A stretch of 11,081 nucleotides of DNA, from the NCBI GenBank assembly GCA_963579025.1, contig CAUZFZ010000244.1, positions 1 to 11,081 on the forward strand. The letters are read 5' to 3'. This document shows, in pieces, positions 1 through 8,400 of the stretch (its first letter is position 1; every line of letters starts with the position of its first letter). Both the position numbers and the translations under genes were made by a program. The notes below the pieces were generated by a model. It saw only the letters and a program-made list of their open reading frames with translations, did not search any database and was not told the origin of the DNA. The stretch comes from CAUZFZ01 sp963579025. GTDB taxonomy: Bacteria > Planctomycetota > Planctomycetia > Planctomycetales > Planctomycetaceae.

Positions 1-1
1 T

Positions 2-535
2 CCTTTCCCGGTCCGACTTCAACCATCAACCGGAAGGGAGTCTCGATATTTTCCCGATTCCCCAACACCCACGTTTTGGGATCACGCCCCTCGCAAAGTG
101 GCGCACACGTGGAATTACAACATTGGACCTGGCGGCTCAGTCCGCGTGTCCGCCCTTGCGGTGTCGGATGCATCCGGCATCGTCGCGATCGGCCGGTCAG
201 ACGGGACCGTCGAGATGCGAGCCATCGATTCCGCTGCAACGCTGCCGTCCTTTCCGACCCAGGCAGACGAAGTGACCGGTCTTGCGTTCACCGGCGGTGG
301 ACAGTTCCTGTTGATCGCCGGGCGTGATGGAACAACCTCACTGTGGGACTTGAATTCCGAAGCGAACGAAAAACTCCTCGATCTGCCGACCCGCAAAGCG
401 GTGTCATGGATGACCGCAACCGATGATCTGGTGGTCTTCACTCTCGAACGGGGACACAGCGGCATACGACGCTGGGACTTGCCCGTTTTGAACAACGAGC
501 TTCAGAGAAACGGGATTGGGTTCGACTCACAATGA
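2..535 (+). CDS. WD40 repeat protein, C-terminal part (5' end outside window)
   Basis: The frame is open from base 2 with no stop, so the GTG at 98 is probably internal and the gene starts left of the window. About 177 residues are visible, ending at TGA 533-535. They show WD40-type blades: a hydrophobic strand pattern, then an SDGT or RDGT turn, then a blade end such as SLWDLN or RRWDLP, with an earlier FWDH near the left edge. WD40 proteins fold as beta-propellers and serve as binding scaffolds. In planctomycetes they are often long and sometimes fused to kinase or cytochrome domains, but no such domain is visible here. The C-terminus follows the last blade directly, so the propeller probably closes the protein. 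The partner and function are unknown. The WD40 assignment is fairly secure; the full architecture cannot be known from this window. Confidence 0.75.
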   Translation, partial: PFPVRLQPSTGRESRYFPDSPTPTFWDHAPRKVAHTWNYNIGPGGSVRVSALAVSDASGIVAIGRSDGTVEMRAIDSAATLPSFPTQADEVTGLAFTGGGQFLLIAGRDGTTSLWDLNSEANEKLLDLPTRKAVSWMTATDDLVVFTLERGHSGIRRWDLPVLNNELQRNGIGFDSQ

Positions 536-558
536 TTTGTAACTCCCGGACCGGGCGC

Positions 559-585
559 TTAGACAACTCGCTCAGAGTTGTCTAA
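559..585 (+). terminator. Perfect stem-loop after the WD40 gene
   Basis: TTAGACAACTC and GAGTTGTCTAA form a perfect 11-bp stem with a 5-nt loop (GCTCA), starting 23 nt after the WD40 stop codon. No T-tract follows, so it is not a classical intrinsic terminator. It may act as an mRNA 3' end stabiliser, or it may be the first hairpin of the structured repeat that follows. Confidence 0.35.
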
Positions 586-586
586 A

Positions 587-720
587 TGGCTACGCCACAA
601 GAGGAATCACCCGGTTCTCGGCCTTCACGCATTGGGCGGCATTGTGCTCTTGTGCCTTCGGCACCCAGACAACCCTACGGGATTGTCTGGGCGACGCTAC
701 GACGCTCGTTGAGCACCCTG
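587..720. repeat. Cluster of small hairpins, candidate interspersed repeat
   Basis: Several hairpins lie close together. TGGC-TAC-GCCA is at 587-597. GTGCC-TTC-GGCAC is at 652-664. A longer one at 664-691 has the 9-bp arms CCCAGACAA and TTGTCTGGG plus an inner CCC/GGG. The segment 691-711 follows, with ACGCT repeated in tandem. The 664-691 stem shares its AGACAA/TTGTCT core with the stem at 559-585. No convincing coding frame crosses the stretch. The dense structure suggests a REP-like or MITE-like element, but only one copy is visible here, so repetition is not shown. Confidence 0.3.
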
Positions 721-738
721 CCGTGCCACCCTGGAGCA

Positions 739-1189
739 TCAGAAGGAGAAGAGCTTCTTCACCTGATTGCCCAAGTGTGAGGCAGTGTTGGAGATCTTGT
801 TGGCTCCCGCATTCGGATCAAGATTCCACTTATTGACTGGAGCTATCTGCGGGCTGTCTGTCGAGTAGCCGATCGGCCCCAACGTTCCTCGAATCCTTCC
901 TTCGCTAATGGACACCGACGCGGAGAGCCCCCCGAAGTTCACGTGTGCCTGGAGCTCTCGCTTGCCAATCATCGCTCCAATGGAGCCGACCCCGGTTATG
1001 GCACCGCTGAACCCCACTCGCTCTTTGCCGAGCGAAATGCTGGCTCCATCCGTCACCTTTCCGGATCACTCCGGTCGGCCGAGATATCTTCTCGACGACC
1101 AGGAGAAGATCACGGAGCTGGTTTGATCGAACCGCGTACATCTGAAAACTGAGATCCAGTTGATTCCCCTCGTGGTTGAATACCAGCAC
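739..1189 (-). pseudogene. Hypothetical gene split by an apparent one-base frameshift
   Basis: Two minus-strand frames join into one plausible protein. The first starts at GTG 1187-1189 and reads sensibly (LVFNHEGNQLDLSFQMYAV and onward) to about base 1061, after which its composition degrades. The second is open from GTG 1056 to the stop at 739, with 105 residues rich in Gly, Ser and Val in a beta-strand-like pattern (for example VGFSGAITGVGSIGAMIG), ending in KKLFSF. Removing one A from the AAA run at 1058-1060 fuses them as GVIRK-VTDGASISLG, giving about 150 residues. The second frame has a TGA four codons upstream of its GTG and no well-placed ribosome binding site, which supports a broken gene rather than an independent one. 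The family is not recognised. The stop of the DUF1501 gene lies just upstream in the same frame. A sequencing error or an intact 105-residue protein remains possible. Confidence 0.4.
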
Positions 1190-1201
1190 GCGCGAGCCGC
1201 C

Positions 1202-2641
1202 CTAAAGCAACTCGTGTATGGCCTTACCACCAATGTCGGTCAGGCGTTCCTCGCGACCATTGTGCAGGACAGTCAGCACATCCTGATCCAGCCCCAGCTG
1301 CTGGAGAATGGTCGCGTGCAGATCGCGAACGTGGCAAGGACGCTCAATCGCCCTCAGGCCGATTTCGTCGGTGGCACCGACAGTGCGTCCGCCTTGAATT
1401 CCACCACCGGCCAGCCACATGGAAAACCCGAACGGGCTGTGATCGCGACCCGTTTTGCCTTGAGACATCGGCGTCCGCCCAAACTCACCGCCCCAGATGA
1501 CAAGAGTCCGTTCCAGCAGACCCCGTCGCTGCAGGTCCTTTAGCAAGCCGGCGACCGGCTGATCGGATTGGCCCGCCATGCGTCGATGGTTTTCCTCAAT
1601 GTCACTGTGACCGTCCCACGTCAGATTTCCCGGGCCGCCGCCCATATAAAGTTGAACGAATCGCACGCCTCGTTCAACAAGCCGCCGAGCCAGCAAACAC
1701 CGTCGGCCAAACTCGGCCGTCTGTTGACTGTCAATCCCATACAGCGATTGTGTCTCCTGCGTTTCGCTCGACAGGTCCACGGCCTCTGGGGCGTGGCTCT
1801 GCATGCGAAACGCCAGTTCATAGGTTGCGGCTCGCGCTTCCAGAACCGGATCGTGGTCATCGCGATTGAGGCGGTTCAACTTCTGCAGCAGATCAAAGGC
1901 CCGCTTTTGCCTCGTCAGCGTGCGTCCGGTCGGCTTGAGATTCAGGATCGGCGGTCCAGTGGCTCGCAACAGTGTGCCCTGGTACTCCGGAGTGAAATAA
2001 CCAGCTCCCCAGCACGGCGGTCCGCCCACCAGGCCACCGTCGGGATCCAGCATCACGACGTACGACGGCAGGTTCTCGCTTTCGCTGCCCAGGCCATAGG
2101 TTAACCACGATCCCAGTGAAGGATGTCCCATCAGAGTGCGTCCGCTGTTCATCTGATAGAGCGCAGCCGAGTGCACGATGCTGTCGGCGTGCATGGAGCG
2201 GACAACAGAGATCGTGTCAGCACACTCGGCCAGATGCGGGAACAGGTTCGACATCACCAGGCCGGATTCGCCATGCCGACGGAATGACCGCTGCGAGCCC
2301 AGCAGTAACGCCTGCTCGGTCACGCGTTGAGTTCGCACCTGACCAAAACTGGCGGGAGTCGGCTGGCCGTGCAATTTCCGCAGCAAAGATTTTGGATCGA
2401 ACGTGTCGACCTGGCTTGGTCCTCCGGCCATAAACAGAAAGATCACGGACGTGGCCTGCGGCGGAAAGTGCGGCCGACGCGGCGCCAGAGGATTCACAGG
2501 AGAATCGACTGCGGCTGCATCACCGTTCAACAGCGAGGCCAAAGCCAGTGAGCCAAACCCCAACCCACCGCGCGTGAGAAACTCACGACGGTTCCACGTG
2601 GGAATTTGTCCGGGGCAGAGAGCTGTTCTTTTCACGGTCAT
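1202..2641 (-). CDS. DUF1501 family protein, Tat-exported
   Basis: The 479 residues cover the family's typical full length. The N-terminus carries a twin-arginine signal, NRREFL at residues 17-22, followed by the hydrophobic stretch LGFGSLALASLL, so export of a folded protein is predicted. The mature part opens with the DUF1501 signature strand VIFLFMAGGPSQVDTFDPK at about 66-84. It also has SAALYQMNSGRTLMGHPSLG at 158-177, WDGH near 342-345 with NH at 351-352, WGGEFGRTP at 383-391 and GRDHSPFGFSMWLAGGG at 398-414. DUF1501 is related to the alkaline phosphatase/sulfatase fold, and the conserved Asp, His and Glu residues are the likely metal ligands. The reaction is not established. The ATG at 2641 is chosen because it leaves a normal Tat n-region. 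It faces a PSCyt2/PSD1 gene across an 81-base gap; this pair usually lies in one direction in planctomycetes. Confidence 0.92.
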   Translation of the reverse strand: MTVKRTALCPGQIPTWNRREFLTRGGLGFGSLALASLLNGDAAAVDSPVNPLAPRRPHFPPQATSVIFLFMAGGPSQVDTFDPKSLLRKLHGQPTPASFGQVRTQRVTEQALLLGSQRSFRRHGESGLVMSNLFPHLAECADTISVVRSMHADSIVHSAALYQMNSGRTLMGHPSLGSWLTYGLGSESENLPSYVVMLDPDGGLVGGPPCWGAGYFTPEYQGTLLRATGPPILNLKPTGRTLTRQKRAFDLLQKLNRLNRDDHDPVLEARAATYELAFRMQSHAPEAVDLSSETQETQSLYGIDSQQTAEFGRRCLLARRLVERGVRFVQLYMGGGPGNLTWDGHSDIEENHRRMAGQSDQPVAGLLKDLQRRGLLERTLVIWGGEFGRTPMSQGKTGRDHSPFGFSMWLAGGGIQGGRTVGATDEIGLRAIERPCHVRDLHATILQQLGLDQDVLTVLHNGREERLTDIGGKAIHELL

Positions 2642-2722
2642 TGGCGGCCTGTCTCAATAGAGCAGACAGTGAGTATGCTATGCGAAGTAGAAATGGAACC
2701 ACCCCAGGGTACTTTCTCCACG
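2642..2722. promoter_or_regulatory. Divergent intergenic region with an inverted repeat
   Basis: These 81 bases separate the divergent DUF1501 and PSCyt2/PSD1 starts and must hold both promoters unless one lies within the opposite gene. CTGTCT (2649-2654) and AGACAG (2664-2669) form a 6-bp inverted repeat with a 9-base spacer, a possible operator shared by both genes. No clear -35/-10 pair is recognised. If the plus-strand gene starts at 2675 or 2693 instead of 2723, part of this stretch is coding. Confidence 0.3.
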
Positions 2723-4639
2723 ATGGCTTCACAGAATTGCTTTCGATTTCTTCTTACGCTGGCGTGGTGCGCCTCCTTGATTCCGGCGGCGGCCTGTGCC
2801 GATGAACCTGTGTCGACAGACGATGATCGTGAATGGGCTTTTCGGCCTCCCGTGCGACCCGACGTGCCAATCGTCCAATACCGGGAGTGGATACGGACGC
2901 CTGTCGATGCGTTCGTGCTCGCGCAACTCGAACAGGCAGGTCTTGAGCCATCACCGCAGGCCGACCGACAGGTCCAGGCTCGTCGCATCTACTTTGATTT
3001 GATCGGCCTTCCGCCGACGCCCGAGCAAATGGATGCGTTTCTGGCAGACGACTTGCCCGGTTCTTACGAGAGGCTTGTCGATCAGCTATTGGCTTCACCG
3101 GACTATGGTCAGCGGTGGGCTCAGCACTGGCTGGATGTCGTGCGTTATGCGGACAGCGATGGCTTTGAATACGACGACCCGCGTCCACACGCATGGCGAT
3201 ACCGAGACTGGGTCATCGAAGCGTTGAATTCCGATAAGCCATTCGACCGATTCGTACGAGAACAAATCGCTGCCGATGAACTGTACCCCGGCGACCGCGA
3301 TGCACTGGCCGCGCTGGGGCTGCATCGGCTCGGGCCACTGCGTCTGAATGCAGGCATGCAGGATGAAGCAAAGAACCGACAGGAAGTCCTGACAGAAATT
3401 GTGGACGGCGTGGGCTCAGCATTCCTGGGGCTGACATTCGGATGCGCTCGTTGTCACGACCACGAGTTCGATCCAATCAAGCAGGAAGATTACTACCAGA
3501 TGCAGGCGTTCTTCGCCGCGACGCAAGCCATCGATATACCACTCGTACCTGTGAGTGCGGAATCCGATTCCACTAAGCAGAAAACAGTGCCGTCGATCAT
3601 GGCCGTCCGGGATGGTAACCAGGAAGTTCCTGAGACATTCGTTCTGGACCGCGGCGAACCTCATCAACGTCTCAACAAAGTTGAGCCAGCAGTTCCGCAC
3701 ATCTTCAATTCATCTCGTCAGTCCTCAGGTTTGACGTTTCGCCGCCGACCTACAGCGATTGGAACTGGTGGTGAGTCACCAGGTCGCCGTGCAGCACTGG
3801 CCGAATGGCTGACGCGTTCCGACCATCCCCTGACCGCGCGCGTGTTCGTCAATCGGCTGTGGCAGCATCATTTCGGGAGTGGCATCGTCTCCACACCAAA
3901 CGACTTTGGAGCAATGGGAGGCACGGCCTCTCACCCGGAGCTGCTTGACTGGCTGACGGTGGAATTCGCCCGCGCGGACTGGAGCGTGAAGCATCTGCAC
4001 CGTCTTATGGTTCTCTCTGCGACTTATCGGCAAAGTTCTGTATCGCGAAACCCGGCGGATCCCGACAACAAGCTGCTCTGGCGTGCCAATCGCCGTCGGC
4101 TGGAAGCGGAAGTCATCCGAGATACCGTACTCACCGTGCCAGGCAACCTGAATCAGTCAATGGGCGGACCGGGTGTGCGTTTGCCGTTACCGCCCGAAAT
4201 CGCGAGGTTGCAATACAAAGGCACCTGGCAAGCGGATCCTGATGTCTCGCGTCACCACCAACGTACAATCTACCTGTTCGTCAAGCGCAACAACCGCCCA
4301 CCGTTCTTAGAGAGTTTTGATGCTCCGGACACGACGGTCTCCTGCGGTCAACGAACGGAAAGCTCACATGCAGGCCAGGCCTTAATGTTGTTGAACAGTC
4401 CTCTGCTGGACCGGCAGGCTCAAGCGTTGGCAAATCGACTAATGACCGAGGTAACAAACCGAAGCAGCACACTGATCGTCGAACGGGCCTACCGACTGGC
4501 ATTGTCCCGCTTTCCAGGCCGCAAGGAAATGGAGGCAGGACGAGAGTTCCTGGATGATCCTCACGGCGAGTTCTCAGATCGTCTGGCCGATTTCTGCCTC
4601 GTACTTTTCAATCTCGACGAGTTCCTATACGTCGATTGA
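2723..4639 (+). CDS. PSCyt2/PSD1 (DUF1549-DUF1553) protein, exported
   Basis: From ATG 2723 the product is 638 residues, beginning with a signal peptide (FRFLLTLAWCASLIPAAACA, cleavage likely before DEP). PSCyt2 (DUF1549) follows, from EWAFRPP at about residue 37. It includes TPVDAFVLAQLEQAGL, RRIYFDLIGLPPTP, WAQHWLDVVRYADSDG and, near 241-245, CARCH within FGCARCHDHEFDP, a CxxCH heme-type motif characteristic of this family. PSD1 (DUF1553) occupies roughly 350-610, with HPLTARVFVNRLWQHHFG, ASHPELLDWL and ESSHAGQALMLLNSPLL. An N-terminal PSCyt1 cytochrome domain, found in many relatives, is absent, so this is a short version. The biochemical role is unknown; an extracytoplasmic redox or degradative function with DUF1501 is a common inference. 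The frame is open back to 2606, and ATG 2675 and 2693 are alternative starts. I chose 2723 for the signal peptide; no clear ribosome binding site decides it. Confidence 0.9.
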   Translation: MASQNCFRFLLTLAWCASLIPAAACADEPVSTDDDREWAFRPPVRPDVPIVQYREWIRTPVDAFVLAQLEQAGLEPSPQADRQVQARRIYFDLIGLPPTPEQMDAFLADDLPGSYERLVDQLLASPDYGQRWAQHWLDVVRYADSDGFEYDDPRPHAWRYRDWVIEALNSDKPFDRFVREQIAADELYPGDRDALAALGLHRLGPLRLNAGMQDEAKNRQEVLTEIVDGVGSAFLGLTFGCARCHDHEFDPIKQEDYYQMQAFFAATQAIDIPLVPVSAESDSTKQKTVPSIMAVRDGNQEVPETFVLDRGEPHQRLNKVEPAVPHIFNSSRQSSGLTFRRRPTAIGTGGESPGRRAALAEWLTRSDHPLTARVFVNRLWQHHFGSGIVSTPNDFGAMGGTASHPELLDWLTVEFARADWSVKHLHRLMVLSATYRQSSVSRNPADPDNKLLWRANRRRLEAEVIRDTVLTVPGNLNQSMGGPGVRLPLPPEIARLQYKGTWQADPDVSRHHQRTIYLFVKRNNRPPFLESFDAPDTTVSCGQRTESSHAGQALMLLNSPLLDRQAQALANRLMTEVTNRSSTLIVERAYRLALSRFPGRKEMEAGREFLDDPHGEFSDRLADFCLVLFNLDEFLYVD

Positions 4640-4822
4640 TCCCGCAGGAATCAGTGTCTCGGACGCCTTCAGTTTCCCGCTCCGGAGTGCGACTCCAGTC
4701 GTCGCCTGCCCCATGCCGTTATACCAGGTGAGTGATCCGTCCACGATTGAGATTGGTTGCGAAAGATCCTGGAAACTTTCGAGTTCTTCGGGAATCGTCT
4801 CAACGAAACGGGAGCGGGACGA
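4625..4822 (-). pseudogene. Coding-like minus-strand stub without a start codon
   Basis: One minus-strand frame is open for 65 codons, from just after a TAG at 4823-4825 to a TAG at 4625-4627. It reads like the C-terminus of a real protein, with PEELESFQDL, SIVDGSLTWYNGMG, TTGVALRSGKLK and ETLIPAGSIDV. No ATG lies near its beginning, and the only internal starts (a GTG at VDG and an ATG at MGQ) would give very short peptides. Its last 15 bases overlap the end of the PSCyt2/PSD1 gene. The best reading is a remnant of a gene lost by deletion or displaced by rearrangement. The family is not recognised. Chance openness over 65 codons is possible, so confidence is low. Confidence 0.3.
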
Positions 4823-4861
4823 CTATTCACCTCCGCAACGTGAATCCAACAGCGGTTGCGA

Positions 4862-5488
4862 ATGGAAACTGAGCTGAATACCGACGATGGATTGATGCAG
4901 GCTGTTGCGGCTGGCAACCGTGACTGTCTTGAGCCGCTCGTGCGCCGATATGCCAGTCCGCTGCTGACGTTCCTGCAACGAATGCTGGTGAATCGCGATG
5001 TTGCCGAGGACATGTTTCAGGAGGTGTTTGTGGCTGTCTGGCAGCATCGGCGGACGTTTCGAGCTGCTAAGAAACCCGAAGACGGGCAGAGTTTCCGGCC
5101 CTGGCTGTTCGCAATTGCTCGCAACCGATGTCGAACGGAGTTTCGCAAAGTTCAGCCTGTGAATGTCTCGATCGAGGACGACTTGATTCCGGATGTACGA
5201 GATCTCTCGCCGCTGGACGATGCGATTGCGGCGGAGACATCGGTACTGGTTGAGCACGCGTTGACCCATCTGACTCCGAAGCAGCGAATGGTTGTTGTGA
5301 TGCGGATCTGGAACGGTCTGTCGTTTGCCGAGATCGCCAGGGCGGTCGGGTGTTCGGAATCCACAGCGCGTCCACATATGCACCATGGACTCGCCAGCCT
5401 GCGGCGGTATCTGGAACCTCGCATGAATCGTCGGACCGAACATTCAATGAAACCTCGTGAGGCGGATGCGACCGATGCCGACTCCTGA
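4862..5488 (+). CDS. ECF-family RNA polymerase sigma factor
   Basis: The 208-residue product has the two-domain ECF layout. Region 2 spans about 20-96, with DVAEDMFQEVFVAVWQHRRTF (46-66) for core binding and FRPWLFAIARNRCRTEFRK (78-96) for -10 recognition and melting. After an acidic linker comes region 4 at about 133-184: LTPKQRMVVVMRIWNGLSF, then the helix-turn-helix EIARAVGCSESTARPHMHHG, which reads the -35 element. There is no region 1.1 or 3. ATG 4862 is chosen; a TTG two codons earlier is the only in-frame extension. The tail (ADATDADS) overlaps the next gene, whose N-terminus is a zinc-finger anti-sigma domain. Overlapping sigma/anti-sigma pairs are the usual ECF arrangement and imply coupled translation and a matched complex. 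The regulon cannot be read here. Confidence 0.93.
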   Translation: METELNTDDGLMQAVAAGNRDCLEPLVRRYASPLLTFLQRMLVNRDVAEDMFQEVFVAVWQHRRTFRAAKKPEDGQSFRPWLFAIARNRCRTEFRKVQPVNVSIEDDLIPDVRDLSPLDDAIAAETSVLVEHALTHLTPKQRMVVVMRIWNGLSFAEIARAVGCSESTARPHMHHGLASLRRYLEPRMNRRTEHSMKPREADATDADS

Positions 5489-8400
5489 CGCCAGCCATCC
5501 GGAAGTGCCGGGCTCTTCGGGCCACGTGCTCGATTGGGTCGACGACTATGTCCTCGGAGTTCTTGCACCCGAGGATCATGGACGCATTGAACGGCATATT
5601 GAGCAGTGTGAGATCTGCCGGGTGGCACTCAAGCAAGCTCGTGAGCGACAGACGTTTCTGACCGGAGTTCCGCCTCTGGAAGCGTCGGAAGCACTTATCC
5701 AGAAAACTCTACGTAAGGTCGAGGAGACTGCGATGAATCCAGATACCTCACGCACACGTCGGATGCGATTCACCGTTAGAGCTTTGTCGGTATTCGCTGT
5801 TGCCGCCATCGTGCTGGGAGCCACCCATCTGTGGTTCTACTCCATCAAGCCGCCAACCTTCGACTTGCGGATCCTCGGCCAGGAACGATTGCTCAGCGGT
5901 GCAGCCGCTTCCATCCGGGTGCGAGCATTCGACAAAGGCCAACCGGCCGCGGACATTCCGGTGAGTCTGGCTCTGTACGACTCGTCGTCAAACCACCGCG
6001 TTGAACTGGCCACTTTCACTACGAATGCGCAGGGAACTGGTAGTCCAGTGCTGGACATGCCGGAATGGGAACCGGGTGATTACGAGCTGGAGGTTGAAGC
6101 CGATACCGGCGGGGCGATCGAGCGGCTGGTTGCACCGATCGAACTGATCCGATCGTGGAAGCTGATGCTCTCGTCCGACAAGCCAATCTACCAACCTGGG
6201 CAGATGGTCCATCTTCGATCGCTGGCTCTACGGCGTCCCGACCTGAAACCAGTCGCTGACAGTCCGGTGACATTCTCGGTGATGAATCCGAAAGGCAACA
6301 TCATCTTTCGGCAGGAGGACAAGACCAGCAAATTCGGGATCGCGTCGGCCGACTGTCAACTGATCACAGAGATCGATCCTGGCCGCTACGAGATCGTCTG
6401 CGACCTGGAAGGTATTCGCAGTTCTCACAGTATCAAGGTCGAGAAGTATGTCCTGCCGAAGTTCAAGACGGGTATCGATCTGGACCGCAGCTTCTACGCG
6501 CCTGGCCAGACTGTTCGGGGGTCGCTGCAGGCGAGTTACTTCTTCGGTCAACCCGTACACAAGGGCCAGTTCGACATTCAGGTCCAGTCGGTTGATACAG
6601 AACGCTTCACGATTCACAAGACGCAGGGCGAACTGGATGAGCAGGGCAATGTTGAATTCGAATTCGATATTCCAGACATACTCTTCGGTCGACCCTGGCA
6701 TACTGGTTCTGAAGGGAACCCCGCGGTCGCCAGTTTCGAACTCGTTGCCACCATCACTGATGGCGCGGGCCAGAAACACTCAACACTCGTCTCGCGTCAG
6801 GTAACAACGTTCCCCATTCGGCTGGATGTTTTTTCGGAATCGAAGACTGTTGTACGCGGCGTTCCGAACAGGATCTTCATTCTTGCCCGCTACGCAGACG
6901 GGCGACCGGCTCAGGTAAAGATGTCCGTTTCAGGACGCGGAGAATCTGAATTGAAGACCGACGAACTTGGAATGGCAACGTACTCTATTGTGCCCGGTGA
7001 GGATCGCGTTGGCATCAACGTCTTCGCCACTGATGCCGACGGATTACGCGGTCGCCGCCGGATCCTGCTCGACAGTCTTGCCGGGCAGCACGACTTCCTG
7101 ATCCGCACGGACAAGGCTGTGTATGCAGGAGGCGACTCGCTCACGTTGACCGCATTGGGACACGGCGTCGAACCCGTATTCGTCGACCTGCTGAAAGACG
7201 GTCAGACCCTGCTGACTGAAACGATTGAGATGGCAGACAGCAAAGGGCAACTGGTTGTCGACATTCCACCGTACGTATTCGGAACACTCGAATTGATCGC
7301 TTACCGGTTTGAACGACAGGGCCTGCCAATACGCAAGTCCCGATTGTTGTACATCGGTCAGCCTCAGCAACTACAGATCGCCACATCACTTGACCAGGAA
7401 GAGTATCAACCGGGCTCAAGTGCGAAGGTGCAGTTTGCCATTACCGACTCCAACGGAAAACCCGTGCCGGGCGCGGTGAGTGTGTCGATGGTCGATGAAG
7501 CCGTTTACAGCCTGACCGGTCGACACCCTGGCATGGAGGAGGCGTTCTTCCTCGTCGAACAGAAGAATCTGGAGCCAATCGCCACGTTCTATCCCTGGTC
7601 TCCGTTCAACGGACCGGGGGACGACTTCGAGACGGCACTGTTCGCCCGAGCCAGTAAAGTCACCGATAGCAAAAGTGCTATTCCGGAGGCATTCACCGGG
7701 CGAGATTCACCGGCGTTTGACGAAATCGACACCAGTAACGAGTTCACGCCCGGCGCGATTGGCTCAACGTCATCGTTTATTCACTCGCTGGCAGGCCGAA
7801 CGCTTCCGGGCCGGGTCTACGAAGTTGCAGCGTATCGAAGTGAGTGGCTGTACAACCTCACCGTGACCTGGGTCTGTCTGGGTTTACTTTTCGGCCTGGC
7901 GGCATGGGTAACAACCGTTGTGTGGCTTCCCAAATGGCCGTCCGTCATTTTTGTCGGCGCCAGTGTTGCGGGGGCGACTCTGTTCATGGCCTCGCTGCTT
8001 GGCGTGACCCTCAGCAGATCTGCGGGTGAAGTGGTAGTGACCGACTCAGAAGCGAACTGGGGAGCGGCTGGTGGGACCGACACGATGGACGGCGCGCCGC
8101 CACCGACGGGTGCGGCAGGATCTGGGGACGCGGCCCCAGCAGCAGCCGCGCCGAATGAAGAACCGCAGAAACGTCCGGCGAGCGAAGCTCCGCTGCGAGT
8201 CCGCGAGTGGTTCCCGGAGACACTCGTGTGGCGGCCGGAGCTGATCACAGATGACAACGGTGTGGCAACACTCGAAATCGACCCTTTGGCCGATTCCATT
8301 ACAACATGGAGAATCACCAGCAGTGTAGTTTCCACCGAAGGACAACTGGGAGGCGCTGAGTCGGCATTGAAGGTCTTCCAGCCGTTTTTCGTTGATGTCG

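Noticed and set aside
1160..2104. Long plus-strand open frames (1160-1543 and 1568-2104) across the DUF1501 region.
   Set aside because: They are antisense to a clear DUF1501 gene and lack recognisable motifs; their openness follows from its codon composition.
4771..4800. GGAAAC and CGTCT upstream of the sigma gene, resembling an autoregulated ECF promoter.
   Set aside because: The spacer is about 19 bases, longer than the usual 16-17, and no second copy in the window supports it.
4823..5636. Minus-strand open frames of 158 to 206 codons across the sigma gene.
   Set aside because: They are antisense to a well-supported ECF sigma gene, with Arg/Ser-rich composition typical of shadow frames.
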